A DNA stretch of 64,000 bases from Magnetococcales bacterium (GTDB lineage: Bacteria > Pseudomonadota > Magnetococcia > Magnetococcales > Magnetaquicoccaceae). Below the pieces are notes generated by a model. The model saw nothing but the letters and a program-made list of their open reading frames with translations, was not told where the DNA came from and searched no databases. Position numbers and translations under genes: made by a program. Shown here one piece after another: positions 17,768 through 27,274 of this stretch. Position 1 is the first letter of the stretch; each line of letters opens with the position of its first letter. Location: NCBI GenBank assembly GCA_002753095.1, contig PDZU01000001.1:62001-126000 (forward strand). The letters are read 5' to 3'.

Positions 17768-18643
17768 TCAGGCAAAGAGTTGCTTGGCCAGTGCGGGCTG
17801 TTGGTTGGCTTGCGCCAAAAGCGCCGTGCTGGCATTCTGGATGATGGAGCGGGAGGTCATCTTGGAGAGTTCATCGGCCATGTCCGCATCCCGAATCTTG
17901 GAACGGGCCGAGCTCAACTCTATGGAGGATTGGGTCAGGGTATCTGCGATGGCCTGCAGACGGTTTTCAAAGGCGCCAATGCGGGTTCTTTGCGTGGCGA
18001 TGTTGGTAACGGCACTGGAGAGTGTGCCAATGGCCTCTTCGGCATCGCTTTGGGTCAGAATCGAGGGTGCAGTCAAGGCGGATCCGTCGGCGGACGACCA
18101 CCAGGCGCTGTATACCCCTTCACGAGAGCTCAATTGGGCGCTGCTTTCATTGGTGGAGAGCCACTCCAAAGTGCCAGACATGCCGCTTGCCCCCCCGATT
18201 TCAATCTTTTTGCCGCTCATGGAACCATCCAGCAGCTTTTGATTGTTGAAGGTGGTATTATCGGCCAAGTGGTCCAGTTGTGTCTTCAGGTGATTGAATT
18301 CATCTTCCAGCGATTGACGATCTTGCGTGTTGGCAGTACCGTTAGCCGACTGCACGGCCAATTCCCACATGCGTTGCAGCAGGCTGGCGCCCTCTTGCAG
18401 ACTATTGTCGGCCACCTGGGTCATGGAGATGGCATCGTTGACATTCTTGATGGCGGTAGTACGCTCACGAATGGCCGTTTCCATGCGGGTAGTGATGGAA
18501 AAGCCGGCTACATCATCTTTGGCCCGGTTGAGACGCAGTCCAGAGGCCATCCGCTCGTAGGAGCTTTTCAAGGAGTCGGTGGCACGGTATAGATGATAGG
18601 CAGTCGTCGAGGCGGCGCTGTTGCTGGTGATGGTGATGGCCAT
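17768..18643 (-). CDS. fliC: Flagellin
   Basis: A 291-residue filament protein. The N-terminal D0/D1 helices (SLKSSYERMASGLRLNRAKDDVAGFSITTRM and NVNDAISMTQVADNSLQEGASLLQRM) and C-terminal helices (RTRIGAFENRLQAIADTL and ARSKIRDADMADELSKMTSRSIIQNASTALLAQANQ) are well conserved. The central variable domain is short (about 80 residues), with Ser/Thr-rich stretches that could accept glycans. AAGGGATG lies before the ATG. The protein is exported through the flagellar type III apparatus. No other flagellar gene lies nearby, as is common where flagellin genes are scattered. Confidence 0.95.
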   Translation of the reverse strand: MAITITSNSAASTTAYHLYRATDSLKSSYERMASGLRLNRAKDDVAGFSITTRMETAIRERTTAIKNVNDAISMTQVADNSLQEGASLLQRMWELAVQSANGTANTQDRQSLEDEFNHLKTQLDHLADNTTFNNQKLLDGSMSGKKIEIGGASGMSGTLEWLSTNESSAQLSSREGVYSAWWSSADGSALTAPSILTQSDAEEAIGTLSSAVTNIATQRTRIGAFENRLQAIADTLTQSSIELSSARSKIRDADMADELSKMTSRSIIQNASTALLAQANQQPALAKQLFA

Positions 18644-19067
18644 GGTTGAGCATCCCTTACTTGGTTCTGGTTACCAAACATGTTTTGTCTGTGGGTTTTC
18701 CCGGTGTGCCGTGACGACAGACCAAGCCACTATGTCGCACCGCAAAACGGCACGCGCAGAACAACCAACGCCCATTGAGATGGGAGCAGGCAGAGGGCAA
18801 GGATGTCACAACGGGAGTGGGCCGATTATGGTCGGCAAGAGGGTTTCAGCATAGAAACCTCCCTGTTCAGACAAAACGGTTTCCGTCCATGGATAAGCGT
18901 GGGTTGCTTATTTTACAGGGTCAACCCGACCCGTGCGGGATCCATCAAAGGGGTGAGGGGAATCTCCGTCCGCCTCACGGATCGACAATGCGACCTTGAG
19001 GGTAACTATCGGTTATCTGCCTTGGAAACTTGAGGAGATTTTCCGGGATGAAGATGGGAGAGTGGAA
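18644..19067. other. Intergenic region upstream of flagellin and rsmB
   Basis: 424 bases between two divergent genes. It must hold the flagellin promoter, but I find no convincing sigma28 or sigma54 site. The only structure noted is a short inverted repeat GCCGA/TCGGC near 18830-18847. No gene is supported. Confidence 0.4.
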
Positions 19068-20375
19068 ATGCCACGTTTGACGGCGGTACAGGCGGTGATG
19101 GGGGTTTTGCGCAGTGCGGCCCCTTTGGAGTTGCCTGCCACGGCGGCTCGGTTGTCGGGACGGGATCGGGCTTTGGCGATGGAGATTGCCACGGGTAGCG
19201 TGCGTTATTTGGCTACATTGGATGAACTGCTCAAGCGTTGCATGAGCCGTCCTTTGCCTGAAAAGCATCATTTTCTTTGGGCGGTATTGCGCACGGCGCT
19301 GTATCAGGCGCTCTACCTGCGTGTTCCAGAGCGGGCAGCCGTTTTTGAGGCGGTCGAGCTGCTCAAGGGGCGCCGAGAGGAGAGTTGGACAGGCTTTACC
19401 AACGGGGTATTGCGGGCGGTATTGCGGTTGGATCGTGCGGCGTTGTGGGAGAAGATCGGCGATCCGGTGCAGCGTCTGGCGCTGCAGGAGTCCTATCCAG
19501 AGTGGTTGGTGCGGCGTTGGTGGCACCGTTTGGGGGAGGAGGCGACCCGTCGCCGTTTGCAGGCGGGCAATCAGGTGCCGCCGTTGACCATTCGGGTCAA
19601 CACCCTGGCGACGTCGTTGGAAAAGTTTGAGGCTGTTTTGGCGGAGCGTTTGCTTTCCCGCTGTGCGGCGTTGCCGGAGGCGATGACGCTCCGACCTGGC
19701 GAGGGGGCGGTGGAAAAAATTCCCGGTTATGGCAACGGTTGGTTTGCGGTGCAGGATCAGTCGGCACAGTGGGTGGCGCCGTTGTTGGCGCCGCAAGTGG
19801 GGGAGGCCGTTCTGGATGCCTGTGCTGCTCCTGGCGGCAAGACGGCCCATTTGGCTGCCTTGACGGGCAACCAGCTCCGTTTGACGGCGGTGGAGAAGGA
19901 TGCCACCCGCCTGCCGCGCATGCTGGAAAATTTGCAGCGTTTGCGGGTGCAGAATGTTGAGATGATCACTGGCGATGCCGGGGATCCTGCTTTGCTGGCG
20001 GGGCGGACTTTTGATCGGGCTTTGCTGGATGTGCCCTGCAGTGGGACTGGGGTGATCCGTCGTCATCCAGAGATCAAGTGGCGGCGGCAGCCTGAAGATC
20101 TTGTTCGTTTGGTGCGCGAGCAGGCGCGTATTTTACGGGCTGTGGCGGCGCGGGTCACGGTGGGCGGGGTGATGGTTTATGCCACATGTTCGCTGGAACC
20201 GGAGGAAAACGAGGAGCAGGTAGAGCGTTTTCTGGCCGCCCATCCGGCCTGGCGTCGTCGTGAGAGCCGACCGGCGGGGATGCCCTGCGATGCGCGGGGA
20301 GATCTGCGGGTGGAGATGGGCGAGGCGGATCGAGATGGTTTTTATGCTGCCGCTTTGGAACGGGTCAGTGCATGA
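19068..20375 (+). CDS. rsmB: 16S rRNA (cytosine-967-C5)-methyltransferase
   Basis: A 435-residue enzyme. The N-terminal NusB-like helical domain (about 1-135) leads to an RsmB/NOP2-type methyltransferase domain. This contains the SAM-binding VLDACAAPGGKTAHLA, the motif IV Cys in LLDVPCSGTGVIRRHPEIKW and the catalytic motif VI Cys in MVYATCSLEPEENEEQV. The family methylates C967 of 16S rRNA. GGGAG seven bases before the ATG at 19068 fixes the start; an upstream TTG is unlikely. Its stop overlaps the next gene by four bases. Confidence 0.95.
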   Translation: MPRLTAVQAVMGVLRSAAPLELPATAARLSGRDRALAMEIATGSVRYLATLDELLKRCMSRPLPEKHHFLWAVLRTALYQALYLRVPERAAVFEAVELLKGRREESWTGFTNGVLRAVLRLDRAALWEKIGDPVQRLALQESYPEWLVRRWWHRLGEEATRRRLQAGNQVPPLTIRVNTLATSLEKFEAVLAERLLSRCAALPEAMTLRPGEGAVEKIPGYGNGWFAVQDQSAQWVAPLLAPQVGEAVLDACAAPGGKTAHLAALTGNQLRLTAVEKDATRLPRMLENLQRLRVQNVEMITGDAGDPALLAGRTFDRALLDVPCSGTGVIRRHPEIKWRRQPEDLVRLVREQARILRAVAARVTVGGVMVYATCSLEPEENEEQVERFLAAHPAWRRRESRPAGMPCDARGDLRVEMGEADRDGFYAAALERVSA

Positions 20376-20911
20376 GGCGGTTGATTTTGGGCCTATGGGT
20401 GTTGTGCTGCGTGGCTGGTGAGGGGTGGGGCAGCGCGTTGCGCGAGGGCATGCCGGTGGTTGCCGGTCTTTATTTGGGCATGCCGATCAAGGAGGCCATG
20501 GCGTTAAGCAAGCAGCGCCTGGAGTTGCAGTTGCAGCATGAGGAGGAGGGTTATTATGGTTTTGTGCAGCTCTCCGGCAAGGGGTGGCGGGGTTTTTCTC
20601 GTTTGCGGGAGCAGAGTTTGCCGGATGATTTGACGTTGCAGGCGGACCGTTCCGGCAAGGTGGTGGCGGTGTGGATGAGCAGTTCCCTGTTCAGGCGTTT
20701 GTTCCCGCAGGTGGAGGGGTTGGTGTTGGAGTCGTTTATGGCCCAGTTTGCTGCCGAGCATCATCTGCCCCCCTGGTCGTTTGGTGGCGGGCGTTGGCGT
20801 GGTTATGGTTGGTATGCGTTCGAGCAGCCCCGTTTCTACACCCTCAAGGTAGATACCGGTTTGCGTTTTTGGATGGATGCGCAGATTCCAGAGTCGGCAG
20901 ACAAACAATAA
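20372..20911 (+). CDS. Small secreted protein of unknown function
   Basis: A 179-residue protein with a signal peptide (MRRLILGLWVLCCVAGEGWGSA). The mature part is a single compact domain, with VAGLYLGMPIKEAMAL near the start suggesting a substrate-binding or lipoprotein-like fold, and many aromatic residues near the end (PPWSFGGGRWRGYGWYAFEQPRFYTLKVDTGLRFWMD). I do not recognise the family. It overlaps rsmB by four bases (ATGA), so it is translated from the same message. A structured repeat lies directly after it. Confidence 0.7.
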   Translation: MRRLILGLWVLCCVAGEGWGSALREGMPVVAGLYLGMPIKEAMALSKQRLELQLQHEEEGYYGFVQLSGKGWRGFSRLREQSLPDDLTLQADRSGKVVAVWMSSSLFRRLFPQVEGLVLESFMAQFAAEHHLPPWSFGGGRWRGYGWYAFEQPRFYTLKVDTGLRFWMDAQIPESADKQ

Positions 20912-20923
20912 ATCTTTTAAAAA

Positions 20924-21361
20924 TTATTGCGGGGTGCAGGGGCGGTCACCGCCCCTGCTGGGTGCAGGGCGAAGCCCTGCTTGTAATGGCGCGCTTTCAC
21001 CGAAGCAGATTTGGCGCAGCCAAATCTGCGCAGCGCGCCCAAATCTGTGCCCCGCAGGGGCACGCCTTGGGAGGGCGGATGCCCGACTATTCGCATCGCC
21101 AGTCATGACTAATATTATTGTATTCGATGGACGCGTGTCATGATTCGGGAGCGTGCAGATTTACCTGCGGGAAAAACCCATTGGGGGGAGGTGCGGATTG
21201 GCGCATAAAGGCGCACCAACCCGCACCTCTTGCGTCAATAAGGCGCGCGGCGCCGACGCAAAAAGCGCGTCGGCTTGTTGCGAAAGGCGCGCCAAAAGCA
21301 AAAGCAAAGTCCCAGGACTTCGTCCTGGACCTACCAGGGAGCTGCGCTCCCTGGACCCGCC
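20924..21361. repeat. Structured intergenic repeat, copy B (long composite)
   Basis: The window's fullest copy. In order: arms CAGGGGCGGT/ACCGCCCCTG; GCAGGGC-GAA-GCCCTGC; an outer stem GGCGCGC/GCGCGCC enclosing arms GCAGATTTGGC/GCCAAATCTGC around GCA; GTGCCCC-GCA-GGGGCAC; and GGGC-GGAT-GCCC. After a 70-base gap come GAGGTGCGG/CCGCACCTC with an inner GGCGC/GCGCC, TTGCGTC/GACGCAA, CCAGGAC-TTC-GTCCTGG and CCAGGGAGC-TGC-GCTCCCTGG. It separates convergent genes (the secreted protein and the RND pump). No coding frame is supported. Confidence 0.9.
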
Positions 21362-21389
21362 GTTGTTTTGGTGCAATTTATTTCTCTAT

Positions 21390-24300
21390 CTATCCTGCAC
21401 GATGATTCATATGCTGCAACCAGGCAAACAAACGACGCAGAACCAGCAACAGATCATCGATATAGGTGTAAACCACCGGAATAAAGAGCAGGGAGAGCAC
21501 CGTAGAGGTGATCAACCCTCCGATTACCACCACCGCCATGGGGGCGCGAAAACTGGGCTCGGCCCCCAAGCCAAGCGCCACGGGCAACATGCCAGCTCCC
21601 ATGGCAATGGAGGTCATCACAATCGGTCGAGCCCGTTTTTGACAGGCAAGAAGCATCGCCTCCAAACGGGGCAAACCCTCTTCCCGGCGGATCATCACCG
21701 CATAATCCACCAGCAGAATCGAGTTTTTGGTCACAATACCCATCAGCATCAGGATGCCAATCACCGCCGGCATGGAAAAAGAGTTGCCTGTGGCCAACAA
21801 CGAGACAAAAGCCCCACCCAACGAAAAAGGCAGAGCTGCCAAAATGGTGATCGGTTGCAAGAAATCGTGAAACAGTAATACCAGGATCATGTAAATGCAC
21901 AACACGCCAATGCCCATGGCCACGCCAAAACTGCTGAACAATTCGGTCATGCGCTGCGCATCCCCCTCCATGGGGTGCTTGACGGCGGGGGGCAGATTGC
22001 GCAGGGCAGGCAAGGCTTCCGCCTCCACCATCACCTGACCGATGATCCGATCACCCAACTCCACATCGACAGAGGCGTTGCGCATGCGGTCCATGCGGGT
22101 AATCTGCGCTGGTCCACTGGCCATTTTGACCTCTGCCAGAGCAGACAATGCAACCGTGCCCCGTTTGGCCGCCACCGGTAACTGTCGGATGGTCTCCAGA
22201 TCCTGTCGCCAAGGTTTGTCGAGGCGTACCCGAATGGCCAGTTGCCGTTGTGGTAAATTGAGTTTTGATAATAACACCTTGTAATCCCCAGCCCCGGCCA
22301 CGCGTACCGTGCGGGAGAGCGCCTCACTGCTGACGCCCAGATCAGCGGCCCGGACAAAGTCGGGGATGATGTGAATCTCCGGGCGTTGCAGCGTGGCAGC
22401 AGAGGTGATATTGCCCACCCCCCTCAAGGTGCGCAGATCGGTCTCCAGGTTGCGCATGGCCTCATCCAGAGCATCTGGATCATCACTGGCCAGAGAGACG
22501 CGCAGCTTGGCACCCGGTTCGCTGGAGGCGATAGAGACCCGTACCCCAGGCAGGGTGCGCAATAGAGTGCGAATCTCCGCCTCAATGGCCAGTTGCGAGC
22601 GCTTGCGCTGCTGGCGATGGGTCAGGTTGATGGTCAAGGCGGCTTTGCGCACATCACTGCTGAAACCACCCCCCAAGGGGCCCTGATCGGCACTGGCCGC
22701 CATGCCCACCGCTGCAAAAACCCGTACCACATCGGGCATGCCCTGCAGCAGGCGATTGGCTTGCAGGGTAATCTGTTCGGTTTCGGCCAAGGAACTGCCG
22801 GGGGCCAACTCCAGATTGACCATGGTCTGTGCCCGGTCGGCTACCGGGATGAACCCCTTCGGCAGCAGGGGCACCAGAGTCAGAGAACCCATAAAAAAGG
22901 CAACCGCCAAGACGATGGTGCTGCGCCGGTGGGTTATGCACCAGCGCACCCAACCCAGGTAGCGGTGAATCAGGGGACTTTCCGGGGGATGCTCCGGCAA
23001 GGGACGCAACAGATAGGCGGCCATCATCGGCGTGAGCAGGCGGGCCACCATCAAGGAGACCAAAACAGCCGCCGCCGCCGTGACCCCAAAGGAACGAAAA
23101 AATTTGCCCGGAATCCCCCCCATGAAGGCGGTTGGCAAAAAGACCGCCACCAAGGTCAACGTGGTGGCGATGACCGCCAAACCAATCTCATCGGCAGCCT
23201 CCATGGCCGCCTGATAGGGCGATTTGCCCATGCCCAGATGGCGAACAATGTTCTCAATTTCCACGATGGCATCATCCACCAGAACCCCCACCACCAGGGC
23301 CAAGGCCAGCAGGGTCAGGGTGTCCAGGCTGAAACCTGCCTGCCGCATGACCAAAAAGGTGGGAATGATCGAGAGAGGCAACGCCGTGGCCGAAACAAAG
23401 GTGGCGCGCCATTCGCGCAGAAACCACCACACCACCAGAATGGCCAAAAATGCCCCCTCATAGAGCAGCTCCATGGAGCCCTCATAGTTGTCCTGCACCC
23501 GGGCGACAATGTTGAAAGCCTCTTCGATCTTGACCTGGGGGTGCTCCACCTGGAAGAGAGCCACCGCCTTGCGCACGGCATTGGCCACAGTCACCTCGCT
23601 GGAACCCTTGATGCGGGTGATCTCGAAGGCCACGGTGGGTTTGCCATCCAGCAGCGCGATGGTGGCCGGTTCGGCGATGCCGTCCTTGACGGTGGCAATT
23701 TCATCGAGACGCAGGCGACGGCCATCGTTGAGCACCAGTTCCAGTTGGATCAACGGTTCGACGGAGGGGAGCGCACCCAGGGTGCGAACCGCCTGCACGC
23801 CATGGCCCAGGTCGCCGCGCCCGCCGGAAAAATCCTGCTGTATTTTCTTGAGTTGGGCAGATACCTCGGCGGCACTGATGCCCAAGGCGGCCATGCGCAG
23901 TGGATTCAGATCGATCTGAACCTCCCGATCCACCCCGCCGATGCGGGCAAATTTGCCCACCCCCGGTACCGCCAGGATGGCCTTGGAGAGATCATTATCC
24001 ACAAACCAGGAGAGGTCGCTCATATCCATGGCCGGGGCATGCACCACGAAGGTCACCAACCCCTTGCCGCTGGTGGTCACCTTGGAGATGACCGGATTGT
24101 TCATCTCCTGCGGCAGATCGGTGCGCACGGTATCGATGGCGTTGCGCACCTCGTTCAAAGCCACCTCTGGATCCTTGTCGATGACAAATTCGATGGCGAT
24201 CAAGGCCGAACCGTCGCTGATGTTAGAGCGTACATGCTCCACCCCACCCAGCGTGGCGATGGAGTCCTCCATTTTGCGGACGATCTCCGTCTCCATCTGG

Positions 24301-24470
24301 GCCGGGGCTGCCCCCTCCATGGTGGCCTGGACGGTGATCACCGGCACCTCAATGTCGGGAAAATTTTGGATGCCCAAAGAGCGGAAAGAGCCCAAACCCA
24401 ACAGGGTCAGCAGCGCAAATAGCAGAATGGCCGGAACAGGGTTGCGAATCGACCAGGAGGAGACATTCAT
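21390..24470 (-). CDS. RND-family efflux pump inner-membrane transporter
   Basis: A 1026-residue protein of the AcrB/MexF (HAE-1-like) family with twelve predicted membrane helices and two large periplasmic loops. It starts SIRNPVPAILLFALLTLLGLGSFRSLGIQNFPDIEVPVITV. The proton-relay Asp pair is present in TM4 (VVGVLVDDAIVEIENIV), and PRLEAMLLACQKRARPIVMTSIAMGAGMLPVALGLG is the standard C-terminal motif. It forms a trimer driven by the proton gradient that exports drugs or other amphiphiles. It is last in an operon with adaptor and outer-membrane channel genes, overlapping the adaptor by four bases. No regulator gene is adjacent, so the substrate is open. Confidence 0.95.
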   Translation of the reverse strand: MNVSSWSIRNPVPAILLFALLTLLGLGSFRSLGIQNFPDIEVPVITVQATMEGAAPAQMETEIVRKMEDSIATLGGVEHVRSNISDGSALIAIEFVIDKDPEVALNEVRNAIDTVRTDLPQEMNNPVISKVTTSGKGLVTFVVHAPAMDMSDLSWFVDNDLSKAILAVPGVGKFARIGGVDREVQIDLNPLRMAALGISAAEVSAQLKKIQQDFSGGRGDLGHGVQAVRTLGALPSVEPLIQLELVLNDGRRLRLDEIATVKDGIAEPATIALLDGKPTVAFEITRIKGSSEVTVANAVRKAVALFQVEHPQVKIEEAFNIVARVQDNYEGSMELLYEGAFLAILVVWWFLREWRATFVSATALPLSIIPTFLVMRQAGFSLDTLTLLALALVVGVLVDDAIVEIENIVRHLGMGKSPYQAAMEAADEIGLAVIATTLTLVAVFLPTAFMGGIPGKFFRSFGVTAAAAVLVSLMVARLLTPMMAAYLLRPLPEHPPESPLIHRYLGWVRWCITHRRSTIVLAVAFFMGSLTLVPLLPKGFIPVADRAQTMVNLELAPGSSLAETEQITLQANRLLQGMPDVVRVFAAVGMAASADQGPLGGGFSSDVRKAALTINLTHRQQRKRSQLAIEAEIRTLLRTLPGVRVSIASSEPGAKLRVSLASDDPDALDEAMRNLETDLRTLRGVGNITSAATLQRPEIHIIPDFVRAADLGVSSEALSRTVRVAGAGDYKVLLSKLNLPQRQLAIRVRLDKPWRQDLETIRQLPVAAKRGTVALSALAEVKMASGPAQITRMDRMRNASVDVELGDRIIGQVMVEAEALPALRNLPPAVKHPMEGDAQRMTELFSSFGVAMGIGVLCIYMILVLLFHDFLQPITILAALPFSLGGAFVSLLATGNSFSMPAVIGILMLMGIVTKNSILLVDYAVMIRREEGLPRLEAMLLACQKRARPIVMTSIAMGAGMLPVALGLGAEPSFRAPMAVVVIGGLITSTVLSLLFIPVVYTYIDDLLLVLRRLFAWLQHMNHRAG

Positions 24471-25579
24471 GGCTGGCTGCCCTGTTCCGGTTGCGCTGCC
24501 TCGGTCAGTTGCACCCGGTCGCCCTGTTTCAGGAAGGCCCCCCCGCTGGCGACGACGCGGGCGGTCAACGGCAGCGCGGAGGTCACCTCTACCCGCTCGC
24601 CCACATGGCGACCGGTGCTGATTTTGAGCTGTTCCACACTCTGCACGCCACCCTGTTCTGTGCCCGGCACCACAAAAAGATAACGGTTGCCATCGCGCAG
24701 CACTACGGCACTTTGCGGCACGGTCACCGCCTCCTGATTACCAACGATGATCTCGCCCTGGGCAAACATGCCCGCCCGCGCCGGACTCCCTGGCGGCAGA
24801 TCAACATAGGCCAACGCCTTGCGGGTGGCGTTGTCCAACGTCGGTGCCACGATGCGCACCGCCCCCTCCAGTTGCCGACCATCGGCCAAGCTCAGACGGG
24901 CCTTTTGACCACTCTGCACGCGCAACAACTGATCGGCGGTCAGTTCGGCGCGCCACTCCAGACGATTTTGCCGCACCAGGCGCAGCAGCTCCACACCGGG
25001 CTGCACCACACTGCCCAGCGTGGCGCTGCGGGCGCTGATGGTGCCTTCGTCGACGGCGAGAATTTCCGTCTGCTTCAAACGCACCTCTTCGGCCTGCAAG
25101 GCCGCCTCTGCCCCCTGCAGGGCGGCCTTGGCGCTCTTTTCGGCCAGCAAATATTGGGTAATCTGTTGCTCCGAAAGCGCACCGATGCCCACCACCTTGC
25201 GGGCCCGCTCGGCATTGGCCAGCGCCTCTTCATGGCTGACTTTGGCCTTGGCCACATTGGCCAGTTGCTGGTTGCGGCTGGCCTTGACACTCTCCTGGGA
25301 GAGCAACAGCAGGCGCTGTCCCCGGCGCACCGTTGTGCCCACATCCACCGGAAGATCGGTAATGGCCAGACCACCGATTTCGGCAGCCACCACTGCCTCC
25401 TGCCAGGCGGCGATGGCCCCGCTGACCCGTTCGCTCAGTGTCCAGGAGGCGCTTTGTGGGGTGACGGTGTGTACGCTCAACACCGCCGACGGGGGAGCAG
25501 CCTGCAGGCTGCTGCTGAACAGGAGAGCCGCAGCGGCAGGCCACAGGCGACGACCACAGGAATGAAGGAAAGAGATCAT
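24467..25579 (-). CDS. RND efflux periplasmic adaptor (membrane fusion protein)
   Basis: A 370-residue protein of the HlyD/AcrA family. It has a signal sequence (FLHSCGRRLWPAAAALLFSSSLQAA), a lipoyl/barrel-sandwich domain split by a coiled-coil hairpin (VKASRNQQLANVAKAKVSHEEALANAERARKV to ALQGAEAALQAEEVRLKQTEI), and beta-barrel and membrane-proximal parts (ATLGSVVQPGVELLRLVRQNRLEW and VTVPQSAVVLRDGNRYLFVV). The ATG at 25579 gives a proper signal peptide; upstream codons belong to the overlapping channel gene. It bridges pump and channel. Four-base overlaps on both sides show tight coupling. Confidence 0.93.
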   Translation of the reverse strand: MISFLHSCGRRLWPAAAALLFSSSLQAAPPSAVLSVHTVTPQSASWTLSERVSGAIAAWQEAVVAAEIGGLAITDLPVDVGTTVRRGQRLLLLSQESVKASRNQQLANVAKAKVSHEEALANAERARKVVGIGALSEQQITQYLLAEKSAKAALQGAEAALQAEEVRLKQTEILAVDEGTISARSATLGSVVQPGVELLRLVRQNRLEWRAELTADQLLRVQSGQKARLSLADGRQLEGAVRIVAPTLDNATRKALAYVDLPPGSPARAGMFAQGEIIVGNQEAVTVPQSAVVLRDGNRYLFVVPGTEQGGVQSVEQLKISTGRHVGERVEVTSALPLTARVVASGGAFLKQGDRVQLTEAAQPEQGSQP

Positions 25580-27060
25580 GGTTCGTCTCGTTGCTGTGAG
25601 GGGAGAGAGGCGCTGGCTGGATCTTGCTGATCCACCTGCCAACCGCCACCCAGGGATTTATAAAGGGTGATCCAAGCCTGTACGCGCTCCCGCTGCAGGG
25701 TGACTTCCGACCGTTGCGCAGCCAGCAGGGTGCGGCGAAACTCTTCCAGACTCAGACGGCTGATGCCACCCTGTTGCTGCCACTGCTGTTGGGACACCAA
25801 CAGGCTGTGCTGGTGTTCGACTGTGGCCTGGGCCGCCTGCAGTCGCACGCGGGCACTCTCCAGGGTAACCAGAGCGCTCTCCACCTCTTCCACAGCGCTG
25901 CGTACTGCCGCCTGATAGCGGGCCACGGCCTGTTCGTGGCGGGCCGCCGCCTCTTCAACCCGTGCCTGCCGGGCTCCTCCGTCCAACAGGGGCAGAGCCA
26001 ACTGCGGTCCCAAGGCCCACGGTTGCGTGGCGATCACGGCGTGGGAGGTCTGCAGGGCGTTGAGGGCAATGGTGCCAGAGAGGGTGAGTCGGGGCAGACG
26101 GTTGGCATCGGCCTGTCCCATGTCGGCGATGCTGGCGATAACATCCTGTTCCAACACCGCCAGATCGGGCCGCTGCGTGAGCAGGTCGGCAGGCAGGCTG
26201 CGGACTTCAAAAGTGGCCGGTTGCGGCAGACGGTCGCTGGGATCATCAAGCAGCTTGAGCAGCGTCGCCTCTTCCAACCCGCTCAGCGTAACCAGGGATT
26301 TGACGCTTTGGGCACACAGCGCTTCCTGGGCGCTGAGTGCAGAGAGTGCTTCCTGTTGGCGGGCCTGTGCCAGGTGCAGTTCTGTCGGTGCCTGCAGGCC
26401 AGCCTGGACGGCAATTTCAGTCAACTGGGCGCTCTCTTGGCGGGAGTCGGCCTCGTTTTGGTTCAGGCGCCACAGTTGGCGACAGGCACGATACTGCAAA
26501 TATTTTCCGGCCACCTCGGCAGAGAGGGAGATGCGGGCCTCATGCCAGGCATGACGGCGGCCACTCAGGCGGGCCTCGGCAGCTGTCTGGGCCTGGCGCA
26601 AGCCACCAAAAAGATCCAGTTCCCATTTGGCATCCAGGCCGCTGTTGGTATTGAGCGCTTCCGGGTAGGCGGTATTGATCGATCCCGGTTTGGTGTCGCT
26701 GCGATCTCCCACCCGTTGACTGCTGACCGAACCATCGATACGGGGCAAAAGATCCGACTGCCGCTGTTGGGTGGTGGCGCGGGCCTCCTTGATGGCGGCC
26801 AGGGCCCGTTGCAGTGTGGGATGGCTGGCGTTGGCGGTATCGATCAGCAAAGGCAGTACGGGATCGTCAAATTGTTTCCACCAGCCCAACAATGCAACCT
26901 GGGAACCGTCATGGGGCAGACGGGCCTGCCATTGCCGGCTCTGTGGTTGCATCTGTTCAGGCTGCCAGCGGGGCAGGGAAAACGAACACCCCCCCAACGG
27001 CAGAGCCACAGCGAGCAGAGAAAGGACAACTAGGCGTTGTGAAACAGGAAAAGAACGCAT
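25576..27060 (-). CDS. Outer-membrane efflux channel lipoprotein (NodT/OprM type)
   Basis: A 494-residue protein with a lipoprotein signal ending in the lipobox LGGC (Cys about 25). The TolC-like repeat architecture is clear: WWKQFDDPVLPLLIDTANASHPTLQRALAAIKEARA early, TNSGLDAKWELDLFGGLRQAQTAAEARL mid-protein, and ALNALQTSHAVIATQPWALGPQLALPLLDGGARQARVEEAAARHEQA late. It trimerises to form the outer-membrane duct of the RND pump. It is the first gene of the three-gene operon; the promoter must lie in 27061-27274, between it and the IS91-type transposase. Confidence 0.93.
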   Translation of the reverse strand: MRSFPVSQRLVVLSLLAVALPLGGCSFSLPRWQPEQMQPQSRQWQARLPHDGSQVALLGWWKQFDDPVLPLLIDTANASHPTLQRALAAIKEARATTQQRQSDLLPRIDGSVSSQRVGDRSDTKPGSINTAYPEALNTNSGLDAKWELDLFGGLRQAQTAAEARLSGRRHAWHEARISLSAEVAGKYLQYRACRQLWRLNQNEADSRQESAQLTEIAVQAGLQAPTELHLAQARQQEALSALSAQEALCAQSVKSLVTLSGLEEATLLKLLDDPSDRLPQPATFEVRSLPADLLTQRPDLAVLEQDVIASIADMGQADANRLPRLTLSGTIALNALQTSHAVIATQPWALGPQLALPLLDGGARQARVEEAAARHEQAVARYQAAVRSAVEEVESALVTLESARVRLQAAQATVEHQHSLLVSQQQWQQQGGISRLSLEEFRRTLLAAQRSEVTLQRERVQAWITLYKSLGGGWQVDQQDPASASLPSQQRDEP

Positions 27061-27274
27061 GGTGACTCACACAATGGGAGAAGTGCTTGCGCCGACAGGA
27101 GTATGGTGCAACTCTGACGGATGGTCTCTGGAACATTGTGCCCCTTCGGGGCAAAAAGTCAACAGCAAAACCGTGGATCTCTGCCCCACTCCCCATTGGG
27201 GATCGTGCCGATCCCAAAAGCCCTGCTGTTGCAAAACCTTCCCATCTTCGCCTGCTCCTCTATAATCGCCGGTC

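Noticed and set aside
21153-21878. Plus-strand frame through structured repeat B and into the pump gene's 3' end
   Set aside because: It spans noncoding hairpins and antisense pump sequence; no motif or ribosome binding site.
22593-24422. A 609-codon open frame antisense to the RND transporter
   Set aside because: Composition is a shadow of the real gene (His/Gly/Gln-rich, no motifs); the minus strand encodes an unmistakable AcrB-type pump.
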